From positions 1 through 47,010 of the forward strand of contig JAHJSQ010000053.1 in the NCBI GenBank assembly GCA_018830325.1: DNA of 47,010 nucleotides, read 5' to 3'. Shown piece after piece: positions 33,423 through 42,651 of the stretch. This DNA is from Gammaproteobacteria bacterium (GTDB taxonomy: Bacteria > Pseudomonadota > Gammaproteobacteria > Methylococcales > Methylomonadaceae). Every line of letters starts with the position of its first letter. Within the stretch, counting starts at the first letter, position 1. The position numbers and the translations under genes are program-made. The notes under the pieces are model-generated. The model searched no databases. It was not told the origin of the DNA and was given only the letters and a program-made list of their open reading frames with translations.

Positions 33423-35936
33423 ATGCTAGCCCCGCATATCAAGAAAAAAGTCGATAAACTTTGGGACCGTTTTTGGTCCGCCGGCCTGACCAACCCATTG
33501 GTTGCCGTCGAGCAAATCACCTATTTGCTGTTTCTGAAAAGACTTGAAGACATTGACAACATTCGTGTTAGTCGAAATTTACCGTCTATTTATGATCTAA
33601 CAGACGAAGAAAAATCAAAAATAGCAGAGGCAAAGGAAGAAGATCGATCCAAATTGCGTAAGCAGTTTGACGCCTCAACCTGCCGTTGGAGTTATATCCG
33701 CCAGTTGGAAAAAACCAATCCTCGCCATCTGTCCGAAGTGGTCTTTCCCTGGTTGAGAACCATAGACAGCCGTTTGTCCGCGCAAGAAACCGACGCCGAA
33801 CTAGGTGGTTTGGACAAGCGCATGGCAGATGCCTATTTCCAGCTCGACCCCAACAAAGGCCAAGTGTTGGGTGATGCCATCGATTTAATCGACCAACTTT
33901 TCGCCCGCGCCGGGGACGGTTCCGCCGCCCAGGACATCATGGGCGACACCTTCGAATACCTGCTCAGCGAGATGGCAACCGCCGGCAAAAACGGCCAATT
34001 CCGAACCCCACGACATTTGATCCGCTTCATGGTCGAACTGCTCGATCCTGAACCCGGCGACAAGATCATCGACCCGGCCGCCGGTACCGGCGGGTTTTTG
34101 TTCAGTGCCCAGCAATACCTGATGCGCAAATACTCAGCACAAGACAACATCCGTTTGGAATGGGACGGTACCCCACATCGTTTGGATGGTGCGGCGGCGG
34201 GCGATAATTACGCAAAAATCCATAACGGTGCCAACTTCGTCGGTCTGGATAACGACCGCACCATGACCCGCATCGGCTGGATGAACCTGATACTGCACGA
34301 CATCGCCGACCCGCAACTGGTGCAAGGCGACTCCTTGAGCAAGCGCGAAGGCAAAGCTAAATTGGCCGAGTTACTGACGCCGGAAAGCTATAGCTTCGTA
34401 CTCGCCAATCCGCCATTCACCGGCACCGTCGATACTGCCGATTTGGAAAAAGACAGCGTGTTGTTTCCGCGCATCGGTGGCGGCGGCAAGAAAAAAGACG
34501 ATGCCGTCACCAACAAAAGCGAGCTGCTGTTTTTGTGGTTGATGCTGGACTTGCTGCAAATTGGCGGACGCTGCGCGGTGATCATTCCCGAAGGCGTGTT
34601 GTTCGGCAACACCGACGCCCACAAACGCCTGCGCCGCGAACTGCTAACCGAGCACGTCGTCGAAGCGGTGATTTCGCTGCCCGGCGGCGTGTTTCAGCCT
34701 TACACCGGCGTCAAAACCTCGATCCTGATCTTCCGCAAGGAAACCCGTCGCGACGACAAACAAGCGTTCACCGGCCAAGCGCCACGTACCGAACACGTTT
34801 GGTTTTACGAAATCGAAAACGACGGCTTTACGCTGGATGCCAAACGTAACGCCCGGCCCGGCCAAGCCAACGACCTGTGGGATGCCTTGGTCAAATTCAA
34901 AACCTGGTTGAACGAAGGCCGCGCGGGTTCGGAGAGGTTGGAGAAAACTTATTTTCAACCGACATTCCACACTGAACGCTGGCGACAAGCTCTGCTGCGC
35001 GATAGCGCCGATCAATTGACGGCGGCCGGTCAGGCCTTTGCCGATCAAACCGATACCGGCATGTGGGATGGCCAGGTCTGGGGCATTCACGAACTGTTTC
35101 CAGAAATACCCAGTGATCCAAAAGCAGCTGAAGAGCTCATACGCAGGGATATCGGTAAAGGTTTGAAAGACGCCCTGATTGCCTTTTTTTCTGGCCCAGC
35201 AAGATCGGTTCTGGATCAATGGCAAGCCAATCCAACCATGACCGAAGTTCAACTGAAAACCGAATGGGAAAAGGCGATCAAATTACCTACCCAGGAATTC
35301 AATCGAGTTGCACGCGATGTCCAAAGATTTTTTGAACTAGAAGATTCGCAGGCTTTACCGCTGTGGAAGGAATTGGCAAAGCAAGCCCTGGCCGAAGGGC
35401 TTGAATACCATGAGAACACAGTTACGCATCCGACTACCGTGTCTATTGCTAATTACTCGCCTTGCGACAATTTGGTCGAACGGCTGGAAGAATGCGCTAG
35501 ATGGGTCGCAAAGTTGGATGGATTCAACGTGGAACTACGCAGTCTTGCCATCGATCAACAAACGACTATCGTCACCGCCAAGCATTGGCTTATCCCAGTG
35601 CGCCAGTGGCTGTCAAACGACGACTGGCAATCGGTAGACGGCAAGCTGCAAGGCTCGCACGATGCCAGCGGTTTGGTGCGGTCGGAGTATGTCCAGGCCA
35701 TACTGGACGAAGGGCTGTACGACGACAAAGGCAATTTGAAAGACGACTTGCTCGATCCGGATTGCATAGAAGCCCGCGACTGGAACCTGTCGGCCGGACA
35801 ATACAAACCCTTCGATTTTAGCCAGCTCAAGAGCGATAAGAATGTCGTCGATTTGATCGGCGAGCTTCGGAAGACCGAGCAGAAGATTATGGGTGATTTG
35901 GACAAATTGCTGGCTATGGTTGAAGGTAACCAATGA
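33423..35936 (+). CDS. hsdM: Type I restriction-modification N6-adenine methyltransferase (HsdM)
   Basis: 837 aa, longer than the common 500-aa HsdM. HsdM_N helical domain (1-150), then the methyltransferase core with motif I IDPAAGTGGFLFSAQ (about 216-230), AdoMet-binding, and motif IV LANPPFTG (N329-P-P-F332), the N6-adenine signature. The segment FLWLMLDLLQIGGRCAVIIP matches family strands. The C-terminal 300 residues (about 500-837) form an extra helical region ending in a coiled coil (LIGELRKTEQKIMGDLDKLL). Its stop overlaps the hsdS start by ATGA (35933-35936). Confidence 0.93.
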   Translation: MLAPHIKKKVDKLWDRFWSAGLTNPLVAVEQITYLLFLKRLEDIDNIRVSRNLPSIYDLTDEEKSKIAEAKEEDRSKLRKQFDASTCRWSYIRQLEKTNPRHLSEVVFPWLRTIDSRLSAQETDAELGGLDKRMADAYFQLDPNKGQVLGDAIDLIDQLFARAGDGSAAQDIMGDTFEYLLSEMATAGKNGQFRTPRHLIRFMVELLDPEPGDKIIDPAAGTGGFLFSAQQYLMRKYSAQDNIRLEWDGTPHRLDGAAAGDNYAKIHNGANFVGLDNDRTMTRIGWMNLILHDIADPQLVQGDSLSKREGKAKLAELLTPESYSFVLANPPFTGTVDTADLEKDSVLFPRIGGGGKKKDDAVTNKSELLFLWLMLDLLQIGGRCAVIIPEGVLFGNTDAHKRLRRELLTEHVVEAVISLPGGVFQPYTGVKTSILIFRKETRRDDKQAFTGQAPRTEHVWFYEIENDGFTLDAKRNARPGQANDLWDALVKFKTWLNEGRAGSERLEKTYFQPTFHTERWRQALLRDSADQLTAAGQAFADQTDTGMWDGQVWGIHELFPEIPSDPKAAEELIRRDIGKGLKDALIAFFSGPARSVLDQWQANPTMTEVQLKTEWEKAIKLPTQEFNRVARDVQRFFELEDSQALPLWKELAKQALAEGLEYHENTVTHPTTVSIANYSPCDNLVERLEECARWVAKLDGFNVELRSLAIDQQTTIVTAKHWLIPVRQWLSNDDWQSVDGKLQGSHDASGLVRSEYVQAILDEGLYDDKGNLKDDLLDPDCIEARDWNLSAGQYKPFDFSQLKSDKNVVDLIGELRKTEQKIMGDLDKLLAMVEGNQ

Positions 35937-37663
35937 AATTGCCAAGTAGCTGGATCCAAACCACAGTTGGAAAATTAATTGTCGACTTACAACCCGGTTT
36001 TGCTCAAAAACCCGGCGATGAAGATGAGGGCACAACACCTCAAATACGAACCCATAATGTCACGCCAGATGGAAAAATTAGCTTAGATGGCATTAAACAT
36101 GTCACAGCCGGTACTAAAGAAATGGCGAAATATCTGCTCAATGTAGGAGATGTCGTTTTCAACAATACTAATAGCGAAGAATGGGTCGGGAAAACGGCTG
36201 TATTTGATCAGCAAGGCGAATATGTATTCTCCAATCACATGACGCGATTACGTGTTAATAATGACGTAGTCCATCCTGAATATCTAGCTAGTTACTTACA
36301 CTTACTTTGGTCTGCTGGATTCTCAAAAACAAGGGCTAAACGTTGGGTTAGTCAAGCAGGAATTGAGAGCGACGTACTTATCTCCTTCAAACTTGCTCTA
36401 CCAACAATTCTAGAACAACAACGTATCGTCGACGTACTACGACAAGCGGATGCCGTTGCAAAGGCCAAGCAAACTATCAAAGACCAAATCGATCAGTTGG
36501 TTGGAACTGCTTATTGGGAATATTTCAGTGAGTGGTATACCAAGGCTGGTTTGGTTGATGTCGTCCGAATAAGCGAATATGTTGCCGACTCGCAATATGG
36601 CGTATCCGAAGCCATGGAAGGAACTGGTTCTCATGCTGTGCTACGTATGAACAGTATTACAACCAGCGGCTGGCTGGATTTAACGGACTTGAAATATGCC
36701 AATCTCTCCAAAAAAGACATCAAAGCAACGGCATTGCAGGACGGCGATCTGTTATTCAATCGCACCAATTCAAAAGAGTTGGTCGGTAAATGCGCGATCT
36801 GGCGGCAGACAGCCGGGGCATTTAGTTATGCTTCCTATCTTGTGCGCTTTCGTTTGAAGGAAGGCATGCTACCCGAATTTCTTTGGGCTACGCTCAACAG
36901 TGCTTACGGCAAATACCGCCTTTTGAATTCAGCGAAACAAGCGGTCAGCATGGCGAATGTAAGCCCGACAGACTTGGGCCGAATCACCGTTCCTTTACCC
37001 CCATTACCATTGCAAGAAAAATTTGCCGAGTTCGTCAGGCAGATAGAAAAGCTCCGAGAGCAAATGTTAAGTAACTTAACAGCATTTAGCGAGTTGCAAG
37101 CCGTTGTTACTCAACAGGCATTGCTGGGTGATCTTACTGCGCAATGGCGCGAACAAAACAAGGCAAGAATCGAAGCCGCAGCTCTAAAAAGAGATGCTTT
37201 CCTTGATGAACGCGGAATCAAAGCGGCACCATCGGCGGGTTATTCCAAGCCCGTTCCAGCTCAAGAAAATTCTGACCGTCCCGCACGTCGCTGGTTGATC
37301 AACGAGCTTAGTGAATTGCAGCATGCGGTCTGGACCATGCTCCAGCACGAATGGCGTAAATTGGTCATCGTCGACGATCCCGAAGCGTTTAACGACTTCT
37401 GCACCAACCCGCAAAGCACTTGGCCGATCGAACACTTCAACGCCTCCCCCAATCGCATCCGCCGCACCCTGGAACAATTGGCAGCCTTGGGCTTGATCGC
37501 TAAAGTCAGCGTACCGCGCCGGAATGCCGCTACCCAGCAAACCGAATATTTGACCGCATTCCGTCCGTTACGCGACGACGAAAATACCCGCTTACGCGAC
37601 GCGGCGATGTTGAAGAGCGTGATAAACGGCAACGAGCCATCGTCAGGCAATTTAGAGGAATGA
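35933..37663 (+). CDS. hsdS: Type I restriction specificity subunit (HsdS) with C-terminal wHTH-like extension
   Basis: 576 aa. Two target-recognition domains: TRD1 (about 1-160, LPSSWIQTTVGKLIVDLQPG) and TRD2 (about 205-355), each followed by a conserved helix: LEQQRIVDVLRQADAVAKAK (about 162-190) and LQEKFAEFVRQIEKLREQML (about 358-410). The two halves show internal similarity (GDVVFNNTNSEEWVGK versus GDLLFNRTNSKELVGK). After about residue 425 comes an unusual 150-residue region with a winged-helix look (RIRRTLEQLAALGLIAKVSV, YLTAFRPLRDDE). TRD sequence sets the DNA target, which cannot be read here. Confidence 0.92.
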   Translation: MKLPSSWIQTTVGKLIVDLQPGFAQKPGDEDEGTTPQIRTHNVTPDGKISLDGIKHVTAGTKEMAKYLLNVGDVVFNNTNSEEWVGKTAVFDQQGEYVFSNHMTRLRVNNDVVHPEYLASYLHLLWSAGFSKTRAKRWVSQAGIESDVLISFKLALPTILEQQRIVDVLRQADAVAKAKQTIKDQIDQLVGTAYWEYFSEWYTKAGLVDVVRISEYVADSQYGVSEAMEGTGSHAVLRMNSITTSGWLDLTDLKYANLSKKDIKATALQDGDLLFNRTNSKELVGKCAIWRQTAGAFSYASYLVRFRLKEGMLPEFLWATLNSAYGKYRLLNSAKQAVSMANVSPTDLGRITVPLPPLPLQEKFAEFVRQIEKLREQMLSNLTAFSELQAVVTQQALLGDLTAQWREQNKARIEAAALKRDAFLDERGIKAAPSAGYSKPVPAQENSDRPARRWLINELSELQHAVWTMLQHEWRKLVIVDDPEAFNDFCTNPQSTWPIEHFNASPNRIRRTLEQLAALGLIAKVSVPRRNAATQQTEYLTAFRPLRDDENTRLRDAAMLKSVINGNEPSSGNLEE

Positions 37664-37673
37664 GGCGGGTTTT

Positions 37674-39698
37674 ATGAAGCTACGTTATTTGCATCTACAA
37701 GATTATCCGCCGATCAAAGACATCAAAGTGCTATTCGCCAGCGGCTCGCCGCTGCAACGCGATTGCTCGATTCGCTTTGTAGTCGGCGTCAACGGTAGCG
37801 GTAAATCCAATTTGCTGCGCGCTATCGCCGAAGTGTTTTTAGCGTTGTCGGAACAGCGCGTGCCGCCGTTTCCGGTCAGTTTGGTTTACGAATTGGGTCA
37901 AAAAGGTTCGGCCAATCACCGGACCTTGTTGCTGCATTGTCCGGGTAAACGCACAGAATCGAGTTTGTGGATGCATGAGCGCTTTGCTTTTGACGATAGT
38001 AATCCCATCGAAGTTTTTGATGTGTCATTTGGCTTTCTGAAATCAAAAGACAATCCGATGCCACCGGGTTTTTCTCCTTTGATAGCACCCGGTGAATGGC
38101 CCAGCCGCGCAACCACGCCGCCACTGATGGCTCTACCAAACGCGGTTTTGGCTTATACCACGGGTGCTATTCAGCCTTGGCAGACCTTATGGAATCGTAG
38201 CGCCGATAGCAAAGACGGCGAAGAATCTTTCTCGACCGACGAAGAGACATTAGAAGTCGAACGTCCGGCGGGCTGGAATATGTCTCAGGAACTGGCAAGC
38301 CAAAACCAACAGAGCGGCCAATCGGAAACCAGTAATGTCGAAGATTGGTTTCCCGAAAGTTCCTCTTCAATTATGGGTTTTCGTCGCCCGATATTGCTGA
38401 ATCCCGCATTGTTGAAATGCGCTTTATTGGCGATAGCGCTGCCGCAAGCCTACCTGGATACACACGACAGATTAGCTGAATTGGAAATCAAATTAGCCAA
38501 AGCGTTTAGAAGAGAGAGGCAATTGTCACCTTTACAAGAAATGTTGCAACGCGGCGGTTGGCATTATCTGGTTTCGGTGGCTTTCCGTTGCCGCTTGCAA
38601 ACTGAAGCATGGCGCCGCAATCGTTTATTGGGCACGGCCCACGATTGGCTGATTTGTGCAGGTGAAGTGATTGCGGAACCGCATCCGACCGAAGCCAGGC
38701 GAACGCTGTATTTCGATCTGAAAGGCGATTTCAGCAGTTATAGCGAAACCTTATCAGCTAACGACAATTTGCAAATCAGCGGCACCCAAGGCGAATCCCT
38801 TTGGGCATTATTGGGCGGCCACGAGGCCACCGCTTTCGAGTTGTTTACCAAATTAGTGGATTTGCATCAGGCCGGCTTGTTCGACGACGTTGAATTACGG
38901 TTGCGCCGTTACACCAAGCCTGACGAATCAGCTGATCGCGACGCCGTTGAAAACGATGTCGGGGTATTGCGTTACGAAGAACTTTCCGACGGCGAGCAGA
39001 TGGTCTTGGGCCGGATGGCCTTGTTTCATCTGCTGGAAGATCAGCAGGACTCACTGTTACTATTGGACGAGCCCGAGACGCACTTTAATGACCTTTGGAA
39101 GCGTGATGTTGTTTCCGTGGTGGATACGGCTTTAGGCAAAACCTCGTGCGAGGTTGTGATTGCCACCCATGCCGCCCTGGTGTTGACCGATGCCTTGAAA
39201 GACGAATTGGTGGTTTTGGAGCGGACAACTGACGAAAATTCCGAGATTTTGCCGCATTCAGTTGTCCGCGTATTGGACAGAGATATTCATACTTTCGGCG
39301 CAACCGGCGACCATCCATTGCGGGATATTTTCGGCGCGCCCGATACCGTGGGCCGGCGTGCGAGTCGTATCTTGGAAGTATTGATTGCGGCTGCTACGCT
39401 GACGGATCGGATCGAGCCTTGTTGGGCGAGCGAAAATCCGGCGCTTAGCAACGATATTGTCGATCAGCTCTGTTCGATCGTCGCCGTAACCGAACCCTCA
39501 ATGACTAAAACCAACGTCAGAGAGGCGCTCGATAGCATCGAACATTTTACCGTGCATTTCGGCGCCGAGCGTCCGTTGACGATGAAAGCGGTCTTGGAAG
39601 CCTTCATCCGGCAAACCGGCCCCGGCTATTTTCAGGTCGAATTGAAACGCGCATGGCGGCGCTTATGGAATGAGGAAGGCCATGTTACACAAGCGTGA
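37674..39698 (+). CDS. Restriction-system-associated AAA family ATPase (PtuA-like)
   Basis: 674 aa. ABC/SMC-type ATPase: Walker A GVNGSGKS (38-45), a long middle region, signature-like YEELSDGEQMVLGRM (about 434-448), Walker B SLLLLDEPETHFND (about 459-472) and a switch His in IATHAALVLTDAL. This layout is like OLD/PtuA ATPases. It follows hsdS by 10 bp with GAGG upstream and overlaps the HNH gene by 17 bp. I recall such ATPases recurring in restriction loci (restriction system-associated AAA family). With the HNH protein it forms a Septu-like pair that probably senses phage and activates a nuclease. Confidence 0.85.
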   Translation: MKLRYLHLQDYPPIKDIKVLFASGSPLQRDCSIRFVVGVNGSGKSNLLRAIAEVFLALSEQRVPPFPVSLVYELGQKGSANHRTLLLHCPGKRTESSLWMHERFAFDDSNPIEVFDVSFGFLKSKDNPMPPGFSPLIAPGEWPSRATTPPLMALPNAVLAYTTGAIQPWQTLWNRSADSKDGEESFSTDEETLEVERPAGWNMSQELASQNQQSGQSETSNVEDWFPESSSSIMGFRRPILLNPALLKCALLAIALPQAYLDTHDRLAELEIKLAKAFRRERQLSPLQEMLQRGGWHYLVSVAFRCRLQTEAWRRNRLLGTAHDWLICAGEVIAEPHPTEARRTLYFDLKGDFSSYSETLSANDNLQISGTQGESLWALLGGHEATAFELFTKLVDLHQAGLFDDVELRLRRYTKPDESADRDAVENDVGVLRYEELSDGEQMVLGRMALFHLLEDQQDSLLLLDEPETHFNDLWKRDVVSVVDTALGKTSCEVVIATHAALVLTDALKDELVVLERTTDENSEILPHSVVRVLDRDIHTFGATGDHPLRDIFGAPDTVGRRASRILEVLIAAATLTDRIEPCWASENPALSNDIVDQLCSIVAVTEPSMTKTNVREALDSIEHFTVHFGAERPLTMKAVLEAFIRQTGPGYFQVELKRAWRRLWNEEGHVTQA

Positions 39699-40794
39699 GC
39701 TGCCGAATTCCGAGTTCGAGGACTTGAACAAGGTTTATCAAGTCAAGCTGAAATTACTGTGTTGGCTGTTGTGTACGCCGCCAGCTGGTCAGGTGACCAA
39801 GGAAGACATAGAAACCTTATTCGGCAAAAATTCCAAACTGCTGGGTTGGTTTGGGACTCGTCGTTTGGGTAAACCAGATAAGCGCACTCAATTTGGCCAG
39901 GCGCTCGATGTCTTGGCAAACAAAGCTCGATCAGAACCAATAGAAGCTAATCAAGTCGCCAACGCCATCGAGCATGATGCGGTATTTCATCAAAAATGGC
40001 ACGAACCGGGATTTGAGCTGAAATTTCCATGTGGCTTTACGGATTGGTTGGAGCCGGTTAAAGCCGTTGCCGAACCGTTTTACGATTGGCTAGCTTCGGA
40101 AAAAGGCTTTGCCAAAGTTGTTTTTGGGTTAACGGGTTGCAACATGACGCGTTCCAAAATCATGCAGGCATACCGTCCTCAAAGTCTTGGAATTTGTGGT
40201 TACTGCGACGGTCCTTTAGGCGAAATCGGCAGCAAGGCTGATGCCAACGATTGCGAACACTTTTTTCCAAAATCCAAATGGCCGCATTTGGCCATTCATC
40301 CCGCCAATTTGTTTGCTTCCTGCAAGGGGTGTAATGAAACCTGGAAGTTGAATAAAACCCCAATGGGTAACGCCGACGAGGCTGGTATTCGCGGAACCTA
40401 TCACCCTTCTTTACTTAGTGGCGCTTCGTTAATTTCCGTTGCCGCCAAGCAGTCGCCAGACCATCCCATGCGGGTTTCTATCGAAATTCGTGATGCAGCG
40501 GTGCCGGAACGCGCTCAAACATTAGTCGAAACTCTCGATCTCGAAGCACGTTGGTCAAACGACGTGAATGAAAAAATGGATGGTAGAGGCGTATCAGTAT
40601 TCGTTTCCAAAGCATTTCAGGATAGGTTTCGCGGACAAGCACCCGTCGAAGCTGAGATTGATGAGTTGCTCGATGATTCGATTATCTGGGCCAGAAAAAA
40701 TATAAGTAAAGAAGAACGCTCGATTCGTCTGGCTGCAGCATTGCAATATCAGAAAGATTGCCATTTGGCGCAAATCATTCAGGAGTTGTTATGA
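39682..40794 (+). CDS. HNH endonuclease, PtuB-like partner of the AAA ATPase
   Basis: 370 aa from ATG at 39682 (MLHKRELPNSEFEDLNKVYQ), which has AGGAAGG upstream; an ATG four codons earlier lacks one. N-terminal helical region about 1-160, then the HNH/treble-clef module: GICGYCDG (CxxC, about 171), ANDCEHFFPKSKW, HPANLFASCKGCNETWKLNK (CxxC and N). The His in CEHF and the HPxNL motif are catalytic/metal-binding residues as in PtuB. Overlaps the ATPase by 17 bp and the next gene by ATGA at 40791-40794, so strictly coupled. Confidence 0.85.
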   Translation: MLHKRELPNSEFEDLNKVYQVKLKLLCWLLCTPPAGQVTKEDIETLFGKNSKLLGWFGTRRLGKPDKRTQFGQALDVLANKARSEPIEANQVANAIEHDAVFHQKWHEPGFELKFPCGFTDWLEPVKAVAEPFYDWLASEKGFAKVVFGLTGCNMTRSKIMQAYRPQSLGICGYCDGPLGEIGSKADANDCEHFFPKSKWPHLAIHPANLFASCKGCNETWKLNKTPMGNADEAGIRGTYHPSLLSGASLISVAAKQSPDHPMRVSIEIRDAAVPERAQTLVETLDLEARWSNDVNEKMDGRGVSVFVSKAFQDRFRGQAPVEAEIDELLDDSIIWARKNISKEERSIRLAAALQYQKDCHLAQIIQELL

Positions 40795-41834
40795 GCGATC
40801 AAATCAAACCGGTATCGCTTATCGACGCACCCACCGGCTACGCCGACTGGCTAACCGACCTAAAAACCCGTATCCAGTCCGCCCAGCAACGCGCGGCCTT
40901 ATCTGTCAATCGCGAATTGGTCTTGCTGTATTGGCAAATCGGACAAGACATACTGGAGCGGCAAGCACAACAAGGTTGGGGCGCGAAGGTAATCGAACGG
41001 CTTTCGCACGATTTGCGTACCGCGTTTCCGGACATGAAAGGTTTTTCGCGCGCCAATTTGATGTATATGCGCGCTTTCGCGGAAGCCTGGCCGGATACCG
41101 AAATTGTCCAACAGCTTGTTGGACGATTGCCTTGGGGGCACAACTTGGTGTTGCTCAGCAAATTGAAAGATGTGGATAGCCGCAAACGCTATGCCGAACG
41201 GGCTATCGAATATGGTTGGTCGCGTAATGTGTTGAACATCCACATCGAAACCCGCTTGCTGGAACGGGAAGGTAACGCGGTTACCAATTTCGAGGCCAAT
41301 TTGCCAAAGCCCCATTCGGATTTGGCCCGCGAATCCTTGAAAGACCCTTATTTGTTCGATTTTCTCGGCATAGGCCAAGAAGCCGACGAGCGGGAAATCG
41401 AAAACGCGTTGGTTCAGCACATCACCCGCTTTTTGATCGAACTCGGCGCCGGTTTTGCTTTCGTCGGCCGGCAATACCATCTGGAAGTGGGCGGCGACGA
41501 TTTTTTCATCGACCTGCTGTTTTATCACCTCAAATTGCGCTGTTACGTGGTGGTGGAACTCAAAACCGGTGCATTCAAACCCGAACACGCCGGGCAATTG
41601 AGTTTTTATCTGACGGCGGTAGACGCGCAACTCAAATCCGAGCACGACCAGCCAACCATCGGCCTGTTGCTGTGCAAGACGCAGAACCGGATAGTGGCCG
41701 AATACGCTTTACGCGACACCAACAAACCCATCGGCGTGGCCGAGTACCAATTGGTCGAAGCCTTACCGACGGAACTGAAAACCAGTTTGCCCAGTATCGA
41801 ACAGATCGAGCAAGAACTAGGTGATCTATCGTGA
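40791..41834 (+). CDS. YhcG/DUF1016-family PD-(D/E)XK nuclease
   Basis: 347 aa from the overlapping ATG at 40791. N-terminal DUF1016 domain (SAQQRAALSVNRELVLLYWQ, IGQDILERQAQQGWGAKVIE, GFSRANLMYMRAFAEAWP, GRLPWGHNLVLLSKL, EYGWSRNVLNIHIETRL). C-terminal nuclease: FFIDLLFYHLKLRCYVVVEL with catalytic Asp and ELKTG (about residues 239-259), then AGQLSFYLTAVD and IGLLLCKTQN. YhcG proteins are often found in defence islands and have been linked to plasmid or phage exclusion. Last gene of the operon. No strong terminator follows; a hairpin lies at 41990. Confidence 0.88.
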   Translation: MSDQIKPVSLIDAPTGYADWLTDLKTRIQSAQQRAALSVNRELVLLYWQIGQDILERQAQQGWGAKVIERLSHDLRTAFPDMKGFSRANLMYMRAFAEAWPDTEIVQQLVGRLPWGHNLVLLSKLKDVDSRKRYAERAIEYGWSRNVLNIHIETRLLEREGNAVTNFEANLPKPHSDLARESLKDPYLFDFLGIGQEADEREIENALVQHITRFLIELGAGFAFVGRQYHLEVGGDDFFIDLLFYHLKLRCYVVVELKTGAFKPEHAGQLSFYLTAVDAQLKSEHDQPTIGLLLCKTQNRIVAEYALRDTNKPIGVAEYQLVEALPTELKTSLPSIEQIEQELGDLS

Positions 41835-42396
41835 ATCTTGTTAACCAAATGTTTAAAAAAATTCAAAAGGAAGATCGGGGGCAGACCTTGCATTTGACAT
41901 GTAGCCCTGTTGTTCAAATATGAGGTTCAATTCGAATGGACAGGATACCCGGATGGCTAGGTATTTACAAAACTAAAAAAGTAAAAAAGGGTCGGGTTTA
42001 ATTAATAATTCAACCCGACCTCTTCCTCCCGGTATCCATATTCTCAATCATTTCATTTACAGGGCGTATCGCTTCTAAATAAGCTGCCATGGCTATCTAT
42101 ACAAGCATAAGCGTTGCCCTCGCCGCCGCTTAGGAACGCGCATAAAATAACTTCCTCAAGTGCGCGGATGAATTTCCGGTGTAGGTGCGGATTTATCCGC
42201 ACAGTGCGAATGAATTCGCACCTACAATTCCCTGATTTATTCCATGCACAATACTTAGGAACGAGTACGAAACAAGTGAGTCAATTGACCAATCCGTTTT
42301 TGTATCATGCTGGGGTTCGTGCCTCACCCCGGCCTACTCCATTGTTTTGACAAAGTAGGCTTGGATGAAGCAAAGCGGAATCCCGGCATGAAATGT
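41835..42396. other. Intergenic stretch with two palindromic repeats
   Basis: Holds a ggtcgggtttaatta / taattcaacccgacc hairpin (41990-42020, one mismatch) of the gggtcaggt-like family, and gtaggtgcggatttatccgc / gcgaatgaattcgcacctac (42181-42225), a dispersed inverted repeat. The short plus frame at 42114-42350 is repeat-derived. No gene seen. Confidence 0.5.
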
Positions 42397-42651
42397 TCAA
42401 ATTATTTCGTACATGTTCCTTAATTTTGTGGTGGTTAAATTGCCTTCGACGATGACTGAATTAGCGTCTGAAGTTAATATCAGTGCGCTGGTGCTTCCTT
42501 TTCTGGTGGAAACAGTTTTGGCGACTTCACATACTTCATCAGCATCGCAGGAATTGGCCGCTATTTTTGTTGAAGGATTTACGGGTTGGGTGGGCGGTTC
42601 ACATCCTAATAAACCGATGAATAAAGAGTAAACAAGATACTGTCTTTTCAT
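42397..42651 (-). CDS. Small putative lipoprotein
   Basis: 84 aa from ATG at 42651 with AAGGAGG nine bases upstream (a longer frame to 42729 lacks this). Signal MKRQYLVYSLFIGL followed by lipobox LLGC and EPPTQPVNPS. The mature part has two further cysteines (NSCDADEVCEVA), possibly disulfide-linked, and a Thr/Ser-rich end. Acts in the envelope; function unknown. Codon use and AT content suggest an accessory gene. Confidence 0.65.
   Translation of the reverse strand: MKRQYLVYSLFIGLLGCEPPTQPVNPSTKIAANSCDADEVCEVAKTVSTRKGSTSALILTSDANSVIVEGNLTTTKLRNMYEII

Noticed and set aside
41990-42020. Classic terminator after the defence operon
   Set aside because: The hairpin lacks a T-run on the operon strand, so I describe it as a repeat rather than a terminator.
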